A DNA stretch of 64,000 bases from Rhizobium halophilum (GTDB lineage Bacteria > Pseudomonadota > Alphaproteobacteria > Rhizobiales > Rhizobiaceae): the NCBI RefSeq assembly GCF_021648825.1, contig NZ_JAKJHS010000012.1, positions 33,917 to 97,916 on the forward strand. Reading direction: 5' to 3'. Under the pieces are notes generated by a model that had not been told where the DNA came from, made no database searches, and was given only the letters and a program-made list of their open reading frames with translations. Shown piece by piece: positions 1 to 9,188 of the stretch (positions are counted from its first letter, which is position 1; each line of letters begins with the position of its first letter). Made by a program: the position numbers and the translations under genes.

Positions 1-360
1 TTGGTCCATCACCTCTTCCATGCGACGCTTGACCCTCGACTGGTCCTTGGCCGTGATGCCGCCGAGCTCGAGGTTGTGAAGCACTGACAGTTGCGGCACG
101 ACGTTTCGGCCCTGAGGCACATAGGTGACCCCGCGGGCAATCATTTCGGCGGGAGACTTCCGCGTCACATTTTCGCCGTCGAGCAGGATCTCGCCCGAGT
201 GGATGTTCAAAAGGCCAAAAACCGCCTTGAACACCGTCGACTTGCCAGCCCCATTGGGCCCGATCACCGTCGTGATGGAGGCTTTGGGGATGCTGAACGA
301 GGTGCCGTTGAGAATCGTGATACGGCCATACCCGCCGCTGACGTTTTTGACTTCAAGCAT
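1..360 (-). CDS. livF: Branched-chain amino acid ABC transporter ATPase LivF (3' end outside window)
   Basis: This is the second ATPase of a Liv-type importer, which powers uptake of branched-chain amino acids or related compounds at the inner membrane. Only the first 120 residues are in the window. They show a Walker A (GPNGAGKST, about residues 34-42) and a Q-loop region (YVPQGRNVVPQLSV) typical of LivF. The ATG at 358-360 lies one base after the livG stop, so translation is probably coupled. Family identity is clear, but the Walker B and C-terminal half cannot be seen. Confidence 0.93.
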   Translation of the reverse strand, partial: MLEVKNVSGGYGRITILNGTSFSIPKASITTVIGPNGAGKSTVFKAVFGLLNIHSGEILLDGENVTRKSPAEMIARGVTYVPQGRNVVPQLSVLHNLELGGITAKDQSRVKRRMEEVMDQ

Positions 361-361
361 G

Positions 362-1129
362 TCAGCCTCCGAGATACGCGTCGATGACCATCTGATTCGA
401 CCGGATTTGATCGGGCGTTCCTTCGGCGATGACCTCGCCCTGTGCCAGCACGATGATACGGGTGCACAGAGACATCACAAACTCCATATTGTGTTCGATA
501 ACCACGAACGTCGTACCGTGCTCACGGTTATAGGTGGTCAAGCGGTCTTTCAGGTACCCCAGCATGGTCAAGTTGACGCCCCCAGCTGGCTCGTCGAGCA
601 GTACGATATCTGGACCGGCCATGAAGGCCATGGCGGCATCAACGAGCTTTTGCTGCCCGTAGGAGAGGGATCCGGCTTCGGTGTTACGGTAAGGCGTCAG
701 TCGAAAGAAATCGATCAACTGTTCAGCTTTTGACGTCAAGCCGGCGTCGCCCTTGCTGAACAGGCGTGAAAACATGGTTCCTTCATGCTCCTGGCCCGCT
801 AGGATAACGTTGTCGAGCACGCTCATCTTCGGGAAAACCGAAAGCTGCTGAAATGTGCGCCCGACGCCCATCAGGGAAAGATCCGCAGGCCGCACGCCAT
901 CCGTTGCACGCCCTTTGATCGCGCAATGTCCTTCGGTCGGCCTCAACTGGCCGAGGATGCAGTTAAACAACGTCGACTTGCCGGAGCCATTGGGTCCGAT
1001 CAGACCAAGAATTTCGCCGGGCAACACATCGAAGCTCACATTGTTGACGGCCCGGATGCCGCCGAACTGCTTGGAAATGTTGTGGACCGACAGAACGGGC
1101 TTGATGTGCGCCTGGGGCTGCATGGTCAT
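362..1129 (-). CDS. livG: Branched-chain amino acid ABC transporter ATPase LivG
   Basis: A 255-residue ATPase of the LivG type that pairs with LivF to drive the Liv importer. It has a Walker A (GPNGSGKST near residue 45), an ABC signature of the LivG kind (LSYGQQKLVDAAMA), a Walker B (IVLLDEPAGGVN) and the H-loop (VIEHNMEFVM). It ends in the usual short C-terminal tail (AYLGG). Its start overlaps the livM stop by four bases (ATGA), and livF follows after one base, so it sits in the middle of a tight operon. The length is normal for the family. Confidence 0.95.
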   Translation of the reverse strand: MTMQPQAHIKPVLSVHNISKQFGGIRAVNNVSFDVLPGEILGLIGPNGSGKSTLFNCILGQLRPTEGHCAIKGRATDGVRPADLSLMGVGRTFQQLSVFPKMSVLDNVILAGQEHEGTMFSRLFSKGDAGLTSKAEQLIDFFRLTPYRNTEAGSLSYGQQKLVDAAMAFMAGPDIVLLDEPAGGVNLTMLGYLKDRLTTYNREHGTTFVVIEHNMEFVMSLCTRIIVLAQGEVIAEGTPDQIRSNQMVIDAYLGG

Positions 1130-2100
1130 AGCGAAACCCCCTGCTTCAGGTCGTGCCGAGCTTCATGCTTGGGCCTGACTTTCTCGAGAAGCTTTTGACC
1201 GAGGCCGATCAGGCCATTGGGCGAGTACACCATCAGCACGATGACGAGCGCGGCGTAAATGATCAGGTAGTATCCTTCGGTGAAACGAAGCAGTTCCGGA
1301 AGAAGGATCACCACCGCTGCTCCCAGCATCGGGCCAAAGAAGAAGCCCGAGCCCCCGACCACCACCATGAGCAGGATCTTCAGCGAGTGGATGAGGGCAA
1401 AGCTGCCTGGCTCGATGAACTGTACAAGCGGCGTTTGCATCGCGCCAGCCAAACCGCCGAAAGCCGAACCGATTGCAAACGCCAGCAGTGTCTGGCGGCG
1501 GATCTTGAGTCCAAGGCTTTCGGCGCGGATCGGATTTTCGCGCAACGCCTTGAAGGCACGTCCCCAGGGCGATCGCAGGATCCACCACAACACGCCGGTC
1601 GATAGAAGAAAACAGACCAGGGAGAAATAGTAGAACGGGAGGTTGCCGTCTGTGCTGATGCCGAAGAAGGAGGGGCGCGGCATTCCGACAAGCCCGAATG
1701 AACCGCCGGTAATCTCCTCTTCATTGCGCAAGACGAGAAAGAGCAGTGTATTGAAGGCTAAGGTGACGAAGGCGAGGAAGTGATGCTGGACGCGCAAGGC
1801 CGGATAGCCAAGCGCAAGTCCGACCGCAAAGCTGCTCACGATCGAAATGAAGGCCGCCAGGCTCCAGTGGACCCCGTTCAGCGTCATCAGCGCGGTGATA
1901 TAGGCCCCGATCCCCATGAAGCCGGCCTGCGCCAGACTGACCTGGCCCGCATAGCCAAGCGTCAGGTTCAATCCCATCGCGGCAATCGAGAACACCAACC
2001 AGGAGCAGAGCGTATAGATGATGTAGTTGCCCTGGCCCAGGGGAGCGACGACGAGTGCTGCAATTGCAAGCGCAAGAAGGGTGATCCTGGAGCGGGTCAT
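1126..2100 (-). CDS. livM: Branched-chain amino acid ABC transporter permease LivM
   Basis: A 324-residue inner-membrane permease with many hydrophobic helices. It carries LivM hallmarks: NLTLGYAGQVSLAQAGFMGIGAY near the N-terminus, PWGRAFKALRENPIRAESLGL in the cytoplasmic ATPase-coupling loop and VVVGGSGFFFGPMLGA near the C-terminus. It overlaps livH by four bases upstream and livG by four downstream. It would form the translocation channel with LivH. The short basic C-terminal tail (KVRPKHEARHDLKQGVSL) is ordinary for this family. Confidence 0.94.
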   Translation of the reverse strand: MTRSRITLLALAIAALVVAPLGQGNYIIYTLCSWLVFSIAAMGLNLTLGYAGQVSLAQAGFMGIGAYITALMTLNGVHWSLAAFISIVSSFAVGLALGYPALRVQHHFLAFVTLAFNTLLFLVLRNEEEITGGSFGLVGMPRPSFFGISTDGNLPFYYFSLVCFLLSTGVLWWILRSPWGRAFKALRENPIRAESLGLKIRRQTLLAFAIGSAFGGLAGAMQTPLVQFIEPGSFALIHSLKILLMVVVGGSGFFFGPMLGAAVVILLPELLRFTEGYYLIIYAALVIVLMVYSPNGLIGLGQKLLEKVRPKHEARHDLKQGVSL

Positions 2101-2975
2101 ACAGTTCTCCCTTCCGGGGTGCCGAGCAAGCCCTGTGGGCGCAGCAGAATAATGGCGATGAGCAGGATGAGCGGCATGGCCGAGCGGTATTCCGAGGAGA
2201 CATAGACTGCGGAAAGATTGTCGATGACGCCGATCAGCAGCCCGCCAACCAGAGCTCCACGGATCTGGTTGAAGCCGCCAACAATGGCGGCGATGAAAGC
2301 GACGAGACCAAGCGTTTCGCCATTGGAGAATTTGGCAAGATAAATCGGCGAGATCAGCACCGAAGCGATGGTTGCAAGCGCTGCGTTGATCAAGAACGTG
2401 TACAGGACCATCCGCTTGACGTTGACGCCGAGGACTTCGGCAACGGCGGGATTTTGGGCAGTTGCCTGCATGCAGCGGCCCGTGCGCGTGCGGTTCAGGA
2501 AGAGCTGCAGGCTGCCGATGGCAAGCATCGAGACGATCAGATTGCAGATATCCTGGACCGATACGCTGGCGCCTGCGACGTTATAAACCGTTTGCGGGAA
2601 AATGGCTGGAAAGGGCTGGGCAGTTGCGCCGTAGAACTCCTTGACGCTCTCCTTCATCAACAAGCCAAGTGCAATCGTGGCGATCACGAGCGGCAGTGTC
2701 CCATGGGGAAGCATCGGCTCGACGATCAGCCGCTTGAAGGCGACGCCGAGGATCAACAAAGCCAAAGCAAGTCCGAAGACGATGGAGAGCCACAATGGCA
2801 GGCCAAATACGGTCATGCCGATGAGGACAAAGAATGCCGGGAGCATGACGAACTCGCCTTGGGCGAAGTTGATCGTTTGCGACGCTTGCCAAAGCAGCGT
2901 GAAGCCCACAGCCGCGAGCGCATAGATGGAACCGGCGGCAAGTCCGGAGATGAGAAGCTGTAATAGCTCGGCCAT
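2097..2975 (-). CDS. livH: Branched-chain amino acid ABC transporter permease LivH
   Basis: A 292-residue permease and partner of LivM. The N-terminal part (SIYALAAVGFTLLWQASQTINFAQGEF) is the diagnostic LivH segment, and the coupling loop reads GRCMQATAQNPAVAEVLGVNVKRM. It is the first membrane component after the binding-protein gene. The two are separated by about 90 bases holding a strong inverted repeat. The start ATG at 2973-2975 gives a normal family length. Confidence 0.94.
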   Translation of the reverse strand: MAELLQLLISGLAAGSIYALAAVGFTLLWQASQTINFAQGEFVMLPAFFVLIGMTVFGLPLWLSIVFGLALALLILGVAFKRLIVEPMLPHGTLPLVIATIALGLLMKESVKEFYGATAQPFPAIFPQTVYNVAGASVSVQDICNLIVSMLAIGSLQLFLNRTRTGRCMQATAQNPAVAEVLGVNVKRMVLYTFLINAALATIASVLISPIYLAKFSNGETLGLVAFIAAIVGGFNQIRGALVGGLLIGVIDNLSAVYVSSEYRSAMPLILLIAIILLRPQGLLGTPEGRTV

Positions 2976-3019
2976 AATGTCGTCCTAAGGGCTCTTGTCG
3001 GCTTTGCGAGGGCGTTGAG

Positions 3020-3057
3020 GGTCACCCCAGCGGCGGCTCACAGCCGCTGGGGTGACC
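3020..3057. repeat. Perfect 15-bp intercistronic stem-loop between the binding protein and livH
   Basis: GGTCACCCCAGCGGC at 3020-3034 is an exact inverted match to 3043-3057, with an eight-base loop. No T-run follows on the minus strand, so it is not an intrinsic terminator. By analogy with malE-malF it could protect the upstream binding-protein message from 3' decay and lower expression of the downstream permeases. That function is inferred. Confidence 0.8.
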
Positions 3058-3066
3058 GATCCGCGA

Positions 3067-4194
3067 TCAATTGGGGGGCAGAACGGCCTTGACGACCTGT
3101 TTGCCGTTCTCGACCTGTACAAAGAAGCTCTCGCGCGACATTTCTCCCGTCTCATCCCAGCTGACGTCCATGAGCACGCCCGGGCAGTCGGCGGCTTTCA
3201 AGGTCAGGCCGTGCATTTTCTCGGCAATCGCCTGACTGTCGGGCTCACCCACCATCTCGGTCACGCATTTGAGAGCATAGGCTGCGGTATAGCCTTTGAT
3301 CGCGTTATGGTCTGGTGTGTAATTGAACTTGGCCTTGAACTTCTCCACCATCTCGGTCATTGCCGGGATATTCGCGTCTGGTGTCAGACCGACATGACCC
3401 ATTGCGCCATTGGCAGCCTCTCCTGCCAGCTCGATCACCTTGTGTCCGATCAGCGTGGTTTCGCCCACCAGCGGGATCGTCACGCCCTGCTTGCGTGCCT
3501 CCCTAAGAAAGCGCGCGCTTTCCTCCTCGGTGACGTAAACAAAGGCTGCATCGGCCTGAGCACCTTTCAGCTTGACGATGTCAGCCGAAAAGTCGCTTTG
3601 GGCCTGTTCGGTTGGAATGTCAGCAACGATCTCAAAACCGTGGTTTTCTGCTTCCTTCAGGAAAGAGGTATGGCCACCTTTGCCAAATTCTGTGTTTGCC
3701 CAAACGATGGCAACCTTCTTCACCTTCATCTCGTCGGCCATGTATTTCGCCATCTTCGGCACGCCTTTTTGCGAGCCAAAGGCGGTGCGGAAGATGTAGG
3801 GATTGTTCATCGATGTGATCGAAGGCGCTTCGGAACCGGTGAACTGGGGGATGCCAGCCTGGCGGGCGACCAGCATGTTCACGACCGTTGACGAGGAGAA
3901 GACTGTTCCCATGATGGCATAGACGCCGTCGTCGATTGCCTTTTGTACCATCGCGCGTGAGACCTGCGGATCGGTCTGGCTGTCATACTCGGTGACCGCG
4001 ATCTGTTCGTTCAGCACGCCGCCGGCGTCATTGATTTCTTCAAAACCCATCTTCACGCCATCGCGAAAATTGGTGCCAGCCGCGGCACCAGGGCCAGACA
4101 GCTCCACAATGGAACCGACCTTCAATTCGGCCATCGCCGGCGCCGCGGCGAGCGTCGTGACGAGTGCCGTTGCATACACGAGCTTGTTGATCAT
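3067..4194 (-). CDS. Liv-type ABC transporter substrate-binding protein
   Basis: A 375-residue periplasmic binding protein of the LivJ/LivK (Peripla_BP_6) family. A Sec signal peptide (MINKLVYATALVTTLAAAPAMA) is followed by the mature start ELKVGSIVELSGPGAAAGTNF. The fold's landmarks are present: EINDAGGVLNEQIAVTEYDSQTD and a segment reading MGTVFSSSTVVNMLV. It is the first gene of the minus-strand transporter operon. The ligand cannot be read from the sequence, because this family also binds amides, aromatic acids and urea. The neighbouring sugar-nucleotide-type epimerase and Gfo/Idh genes do not settle it. Confidence 0.92.
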   Translation of the reverse strand: MINKLVYATALVTTLAAAPAMAELKVGSIVELSGPGAAAGTNFRDGVKMGFEEINDAGGVLNEQIAVTEYDSQTDPQVSRAMVQKAIDDGVYAIMGTVFSSSTVVNMLVARQAGIPQFTGSEAPSITSMNNPYIFRTAFGSQKGVPKMAKYMADEMKVKKVAIVWANTEFGKGGHTSFLKEAENHGFEIVADIPTEQAQSDFSADIVKLKGAQADAAFVYVTEEESARFLREARKQGVTIPLVGETTLIGHKVIELAGEAANGAMGHVGLTPDANIPAMTEMVEKFKAKFNYTPDHNAIKGYTAAYALKCVTEMVGEPDSQAIAEKMHGLTLKAADCPGVLMDVSWDETGEMSRESFFVQVENGKQVVKAVLPPN

Positions 4195-4504
4195 CTTGTT
4201 ATCCTCCCGAAGTGATCATCTGAAAAGAACCGACGTGCGACCACGCGTCGCCGTTCGGCACCTCGACCGCAGAAATACCTGCGGCTCCATCGTTTGTCCT
4301 GATTGTCCTCCTCCCTAGCGCGCCTGTGACAAGCTTTACCCCCGATTACTCTCGCTCCTCAGCGACGCGGTGGAAAGGCCGGGAACCGTGTTTTCTGTTC
4401 TCGCTTACGGCAGGTGTGCCTGTCGAGCGCACTACGCCTCCTCCTGGTCCGGTTACGTTAGTCAGCCGGCTGCCAACTCGAAAATGGACAATGCGATCTA
4501 TTCA
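4195..4504. other. Intergenic region upstream of the Liv operon
   Basis: These 310 bases lie between the start of the binding-protein gene and the end of the epimerase gene, both on the minus strand. A Shine-Dalgarno (complement of atcctcccga) sits just upstream of the binding-protein ATG. The promoter of the Liv operon must be here, but I see no operator or convincing small gene. Confidence 0.5.
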
Positions 4505-5401
4505 TTAGACGATTGCCCTTCGCTGACCCAGCCCCTGAAGTTCCGTGAGGCTTTGGGCAATACCGGCGGCAATCCCAGTCACGGGTTGCGGACCAAGAAA
4601 AGCTGGAACGGGATCGGAGGAGAGATCTGCTGGAATGCTCAACGCCTTGCCATTGATGCTGATCTGCGACCAGTCGGACTGCCGACAAAGCTCGCCAACA
4701 AAAGCGTCCATTTCGGCCGTCTCGCCGGCCATAGTCAAGGCCGTCGCGCCTTCCAAAGGCGCGGTCATTGCTGCCGCCAGCATGAGGCCGACGTCGTCGA
4801 CATAGACAAAGCCGACACGGCCGGAAAACCGTATCTCGGCCGGCTCACGCCGGACACAGGCGGAAATTGCAATAGAGGGGCCAGCTGCGATACCTGAGCT
4901 GATGCCGGGGCCATAAATTATGTAGGGGCGAAGGGCGAGGCTTGAAATGCCATGATCTGCAAAGAAAGCGCGCGCCACCCCCTCCACAGCAAGCTTGGTT
5001 GCGCCATAGATCGTCATGGGTCGAGGGTGAACTCCATCCTGTGGCCCAAACACGCCCGCCGTGCTTAAAAAAGCTACGGGCAGGCGGCGCTGTTTTGCTG
5101 CCTCAAATACATTGATGCTACCAATGAGGTTGACCTTGGCGGCCAATGCAGGGTCGCGGGCACAGTCCAGCGTCATCAAGCCCGCAGGATGGATGATGCC
5201 GTCACATTCCTCGACTGCAGCCGCGACGGCTGCCGGATCTGAAATATCTCCGCAAGTGATCTCCACAGACGCGGCGCTCGCCAGGCGCTCCGGGCGCGGC
5301 GAAAGATCGAAGACGCGAACGCGGTGTCCTGCCGCCTGAAGCGCACTGACGGTGCGTGCACCCACAAAGCCAGTGCCGCCTGTTACGAGTATCCGCCTCA
5401 T
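4505..5401 (-). CDS. NAD(P)-dependent epimerase/dehydratase (extended SDR)
   Basis: A 298-residue Rossmann-fold enzyme of the extended SDR family. The dinucleotide motif GGTGFVG is at residues 8-14, DI near 60 contacts the adenine, and the active-site Tyr-x3-Lys appears as YGATK. A longer reading frame begins 40 codons upstream, but the ATG at 5399-5401 puts the Rossmann motif at the usual distance from the N-terminus and has an AAAGGCAGAG ribosome site. It is divergent from the Gfo/Idh gene across about 200 bases. The pairing suggests carbohydrate or inositol-like chemistry; the substrate is unknown. Confidence 0.87.
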   Translation of the reverse strand: MRRILVTGGTGFVGARTVSALQAAGHRVRVFDLSPRPERLASAASVEITCGDISDPAAVAAAVEECDGIIHPAGLMTLDCARDPALAAKVNLIGSINVFEAAKQRRLPVAFLSTAGVFGPQDGVHPRPMTIYGATKLAVEGVARAFFADHGISSLALRPYIIYGPGISSGIAAGPSIAISACVRREPAEIRFSGRVGFVYVDDVGLMLAAAMTAPLEGATALTMAGETAEMDAFVGELCRQSDWSQISINGKALSIPADLSSDPVPAFLGPQPVTGIAAGIAQSLTELQGLGQRRAIV

Positions 5402-5600
5402 CAGCTCTGCCTTTTTGATCACTGCCGTTACTGCCTGCGAGAGCAATATCCGAGGCTCCCTCATGAAGCTCCGGCGCTGGTGTGTCGAACGAGCGAAGCC
5501 TGTCCACGCGCAGTAATGCAAAAAACGGAATTACATTCAAGATTAAACTTTAATTCTGATTTTGGTTTTGTATGGTGGTCGCGCTAGGGAGGAGAAAGAG

Positions 5601-6674
5601 TTGGACACGATCGGCATCGCCGTCATTGGCGCAGGCGCAATCGGCCGCACCCATATCGATACATTGGCAAAGATGCAGAAGACAGGTCAGGGGCACCTCG
5701 CCTTGGCAGCTGTGGTGGAACCCGGTCCGCAAGGCCAGGCTTTGGCCAGCGCCCACGGCGTTCCGTGCTTTTGCGACGTCGCAGCTCTTATCGATGCGAG
5801 GGCCGCGCAAGCTGCCATTGTTGCCACGCCAAACGAGACGCATCTACCAATTTCCACGATGCTGCTGACATCGAATTTACCGGTCCTGTTGGAAAAGCCG
5901 GTCGCCGAAAGTCTCGAATCTGCGCTTGCCCTCATTCGGATTGTTGACGAGACCGGCGTACCGCTTCTGGTTGGACATCATCGGCGCCACAATCCGATCA
6001 CCAAGGCTGCCCGAGACGCCATAAGGTCCGGCCGGATCGGCAACCTTGTGCTGGCAACCGTCACCTGCTCGCTTGCCAAAACTCCGTCCTATTTCGACGC
6101 TGCATGGCGCAGGACGCCTGGAGCGGGAGGGCCGCTGCTGATTAACCTTGTGCATGAGATCGACCTGCTGCGTCACTTCTTCGGCGAAATTGCAAACGTG
6201 CAGGCCATCTCCAGCAATGCGCGGCGCGGCCACGCCGTTGAAGATACGGCCGCAGTGATTGTGACCTTTGTGAAGGGAGGCGTTGCGACCTTGGGTATAT
6301 CGGATGCCGCTAGCGGTCCTTGGGCTTGGGATCTGTCGGCGGGGGAAAATCCGGCAAGGTTTCCTGCACACGATATCAGTGCTCACCATTACGCGGGAAG
6401 CAAAGCGGGACTCTCCCTGCCAGACCTGACCCTATGGGAGCCGGACGATGAGCCGGACTGGACGCGCAAACTCAAGACGACACGTTTGCCCCTGCAGGCA
6501 GCAGATCCTTACATCGAGCAACTGCTTCATTTTGTTCAGCTCATCCGCGAGGGCGGGATGCCGCTGGTCGATGTGCGCGATGCGACGGCAAACCTGATCG
6601 TTCTGGATGCCATCCGAACAGCCGCCACCAAACGGCAGGAGGTAGCGGTGGATTTACGGGCGCTGGGAGGGTAA
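5601..6674 (+). CDS. Gfo/Idh/MocA family oxidoreductase
   Basis: A 357-residue NAD(P)-dependent oxidoreductase of the glucose-fructose oxidoreductase / inositol dehydrogenase family. The N-terminal Rossmann motif is GAGAIGRTH, the conserved EKP motif is LLEKPVAES, and the catalytic segment is NLVHEIDLLRHFFG. I choose the TTG at 5601 because GGAGGAG precedes it by a normal distance and the protein then starts right at the Rossmann fold; an upstream ATG at 5562 would add 13 unlikely residues. Members oxidise sugars, inositols or amino sugars. The neighbouring epimerase supports a polyol or sugar substrate. Confidence 0.88.
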   Translation: MDTIGIAVIGAGAIGRTHIDTLAKMQKTGQGHLALAAVVEPGPQGQALASAHGVPCFCDVAALIDARAAQAAIVATPNETHLPISTMLLTSNLPVLLEKPVAESLESALALIRIVDETGVPLLVGHHRRHNPITKAARDAIRSGRIGNLVLATVTCSLAKTPSYFDAAWRRTPGAGGPLLINLVHEIDLLRHFFGEIANVQAISSNARRGHAVEDTAAVIVTFVKGGVATLGISDAASGPWAWDLSAGENPARFPAHDISAHHYAGSKAGLSLPDLTLWEPDDEPDWTRKLKTTRLPLQAADPYIEQLLHFVQLIREGGMPLVDVRDATANLIVLDAIRTAATKRQEVAVDLRALGG

Positions 6675-6818
6675 GTCGGGCCCACGCAGGCTGGTCCCAG
6701 CGGAGCGGAGGAAGTTGCTGTTCCGGGTCGACTCCCGAAAGCGCAACGACGTCATGCTCAAAGCCGCAGCATCTCAGCATCATCCGGCCGCTTGGCGTCT
6801 CGGCTCACGGGCTTGACG

Positions 6819-8084
6819 CTAGACAATCGCCCCTTGGACCAGAAGATGGCGGCGCACATCCTCAGCGACAGGTTCTGTCCCCTGGGCGCGGGTCGCCGCG
6901 GCAACGCCGGCTGCGTGACCCGTGGCAAAGGCGGTGCCCATGACGCGAACCGAGCCGTAGGCGGCACTGTCGGCACCGGTGACACGGCCGGCCAGGTAGA
7001 GGTTGTAAATATCCGCTGACTGTACCGCGCCCAGCGGTATATCGGCAAAGCCTTCTCCCCCAATGTCGACAAAGCGCGCGCGGCCAGGAGCTTCGTGCAC
7101 TTCCATGGGCCAGGCAGCACGTCCCACGCCATCGGGTCGCCGCAGGCCTTTTTCCAGCATCGACCCCGTGATGTCCTGGCGAGACAGGGGTCTTCGACTT
7201 TCTCGGATGCCGATCTGGGGGCCTGTTTGCGCCAGATAGGCGTGTTCGAAGCCCGGCATTTGTTTCAGCATAGCGAGATTTCGCCAAGCTTGGCGTCTTG
7301 CCTCGCGCTCAACCGACGTCAGGCTTTCTCCCGACAGTCCGTCTGTCTCTAGGTCAATCGTCATCCACCAGACATCTTCGGAAATCGGAAGCCTTGACAG
7401 GACGCCTCCATCGGCGCGCGGGATAGGCGTGTCGGCGGTGACATTGTAGCGATTGACGATCTCTGCCATGCGAGCACGGTCGAACTCGGCGCCCTTGGCA
7501 ACGCCCCCGATCCTGACGGGCATGGAGGCAGGTTGCACGTAATCCCCTCGCAAGCTGTCAACCGTTAAGCGCGTTCCCGACATCGAAGACAGGCCCGCTT
7601 CGCCGCTTGCGTCAATAAAGGCTTTGGCGTCGAGGTCAACGGTGCCCGCATGATCGCAGACCGTAACGGCAGCCAGACGATCATGATTCCTACCCACTGC
7701 CGTCAAACGACTGTGGAGCAGCACCCGCACGCCCGCCTTTTCGCAAAGCCGGTCGAAAGCGAATTTGACCGCCTCGGGGTCCAGCATGACGATCCAGTTG
7801 CCGCTGCGAGATACCACAGGCGAGACAGGTTGACCAACTGCGGCTAGTTCGGAAAGGAGATCGGCGCCGACGCCGCGCACTGCCGCGATCGGCTCGGGGC
7901 TTTTTTGAAAGAAGCCGCAATACGCCAGCACCAAGGAGTTTGCAGCAGCTCCGCCAAGAAAGCCGTAGCGTTCTACGAGTGTGACACGTGCGCCAAGCCG
8001 GGACGCCGCGACCGCTGCGCTTACACCGCCCGCGCCGCCTCCCACCACAACGATATCGGCCTGTTCTTGGCGTGACTTAAGCAT
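6819..8084 (-). CDS. FAD-dependent oxidoreductase (FAD_oxidored family)
   Basis: A 421-residue flavoprotein. The FAD-binding dinucleotide motif GGGAGGVSAAVAASRLGA lies at the N-terminus, followed by LVERYGFLGG, the usual signature of the FAD_oxidored (PF12831) family. Near the C-terminus LYLAGRVTGADSAAYGSVRV closes the FAD site. The ATG at 8082-8084 is preferred over an upstream in-frame ATG because it puts the dinucleotide fold at the N-terminus and follows a GGGAAG ribosome site. It is transcribed away from the LysR gene at 8261, the usual arrangement for a LysR-controlled target. Substrate unknown. Confidence 0.85.
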   Translation of the reverse strand: MLKSRQEQADIVVVGGGAGGVSAAVAASRLGARVTLVERYGFLGGAAANSLVLAYCGFFQKSPEPIAAVRGVGADLLSELAAVGQPVSPVVSRSGNWIVMLDPEAVKFAFDRLCEKAGVRVLLHSRLTAVGRNHDRLAAVTVCDHAGTVDLDAKAFIDASGEAGLSSMSGTRLTVDSLRGDYVQPASMPVRIGGVAKGAEFDRARMAEIVNRYNVTADTPIPRADGGVLSRLPISEDVWWMTIDLETDGLSGESLTSVEREARRQAWRNLAMLKQMPGFEHAYLAQTGPQIGIRESRRPLSRQDITGSMLEKGLRRPDGVGRAAWPMEVHEAPGRARFVDIGGEGFADIPLGAVQSADIYNLYLAGRVTGADSAAYGSVRVMGTAFATGHAAGVAAATRAQGTEPVAEDVRRHLLVQGAIV

Positions 8085-8190
8085 GGTGAGCTTCCCACGC
8101 GTGGAAGGATTGAAGCGCAAGGACTGCGAGGGAGAGAACGTCGGGGCCAATCATGGTTTGCTCCTGCCAAGAGCAACGAATAGGTCATGC

Positions 8191-8229
8191 GGCGTCATTG
8201 ACGCCAATACATAAAGTGCCGCAGTGTAT
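8191..8229. promoter_or_regulatory. Adjacent inverted repeats in the FAD oxidoreductase/LysR divergent region
   Basis: GGCGTC-ATT-GACGCC (8191-8205) is immediately followed by ATACA-N13-TGTAT (8207-8229). The second is a longer-spaced version of a LysR T-N11-A half-site pair and lies upstream of the LysR start. Position between two divergent genes supports an operator. The assignment rests on symmetry alone. Confidence 0.4.
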
Positions 8230-8260
8230 AAACAAGATTTATGGAGGAGCGACGTCAGCC

Positions 8261-9175
8261 ATGCTCAAGCCAAAGCCAAAGCTGAAAGAGCGGCATCTGG
8301 AGATTTTCCGGGTCGTTATGGCGACGAACTCGCTCACTGCGGCGGCGCGGCATCTGGGCTTGTCTCAGCCTAACCTTTCGATCGCTATAAAGCGGCTGGA
8401 GGATCAACTGGGCGTCGCCTTGTTTGCGCGCATATCCGGACGCATGGTGCCGACCGAAGAGGCTCTGTTGATCCTCAAGGAGGTGGAACATGTTCACCAG
8501 CAGTCGGAAATGCTGTCGGATGTTGTGTATGCAATTGCGCAGGGCAAAGGGTCGACGTTCCGGTTTGGGGCGACGCCCAGTCTCGGCATGCGCCTGCTGC
8601 CCAAGGCGCTGCGTCAATTGCAGTTGAAGGGCACCGCCAGTACCTACTACTGCGATTCCCTGTCGCAGCGCGATATTCGCGATTATCTCCTGTTTGGGCA
8701 AGGTGCCTGCGTGGCGACCATCGCTGAAGTCGAGGATCCCCTGCTCGAGACGGTAAAGATCGGCGAGGCGAAACTGGTGTGCGTCGTTCCCGCACACCAT
8801 GCATTGGCATCAAGGAGCTCGGTTACGCCAAGGGATCTCGCCGGTGAGACATTGATTTCCTTTGCAGCTGCAACAACCCATGGCTTATATATCGACGAGA
8901 CCTTCCATCGCTGGGGCGCAGTGCGGGAAACCTCGGTTTTTGTTCATTTTGTCGAGGCGGCTTTGGCCTATGTCGCCGAGGGTATCGGTATTACTATCCT
9001 TGACACATTTTCCGCGATGGACTGCACAGCAAATGGTCTGGTCGCCATCCCCGTCGAAAACAGCGTCGCAATTCCTGCCTATGTCCATTCCTGCCGTTTG
9101 CGTCCTCGCCCTTCTGCTGCTGGCGTCTTGATCGAGGAACTGCGTATCCTGGCTGCTTCGGCCAGCAGCAGTTGA
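8261..9175 (+). CDS. LysR-family transcriptional regulator
   Basis: A 304-residue regulator. The N-terminal winged helix-turn-helix is clear (TAAARHLGLSQPNLSIAI, then RLEDQLGVALF). The C-terminal effector domain runs through VCVVPAHHALASRSSVTPRDL. The ATG at 8261 follows a GGAGGAG and places the HTH at the usual position; an earlier in-frame ATG would add 36 non-homologous residues. It is divergent from the FAD oxidoreductase and 13 bases ahead of the dehalogenase-like gene, and probably controls one or both. The second LysR at 10087 is a paralogue of the same subfamily. Confidence 0.92.
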   Translation: MLKPKPKLKERHLEIFRVVMATNSLTAAARHLGLSQPNLSIAIKRLEDQLGVALFARISGRMVPTEEALLILKEVEHVHQQSEMLSDVVYAIAQGKGSTFRFGATPSLGMRLLPKALRQLQLKGTASTYYCDSLSQRDIRDYLLFGQGACVATIAEVEDPLLETVKIGEAKLVCVVPAHHALASRSSVTPRDLAGETLISFAAATTHGLYIDETFHRWGAVRETSVFVHFVEAALAYVAEGIGITILDTFSAMDCTANGLVAIPVENSVAIPAYVHSCRLRPRPSAAGVLIEELRILAASASSS

Positions 9176-9188
9176 GGAGATAAAAACG

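Noticed and set aside
3020..3057. Reading the liv stem-loop as an intrinsic terminator
   Set aside because: No T-run follows on the minus strand and the next transporter genes are clearly part of the same unit.
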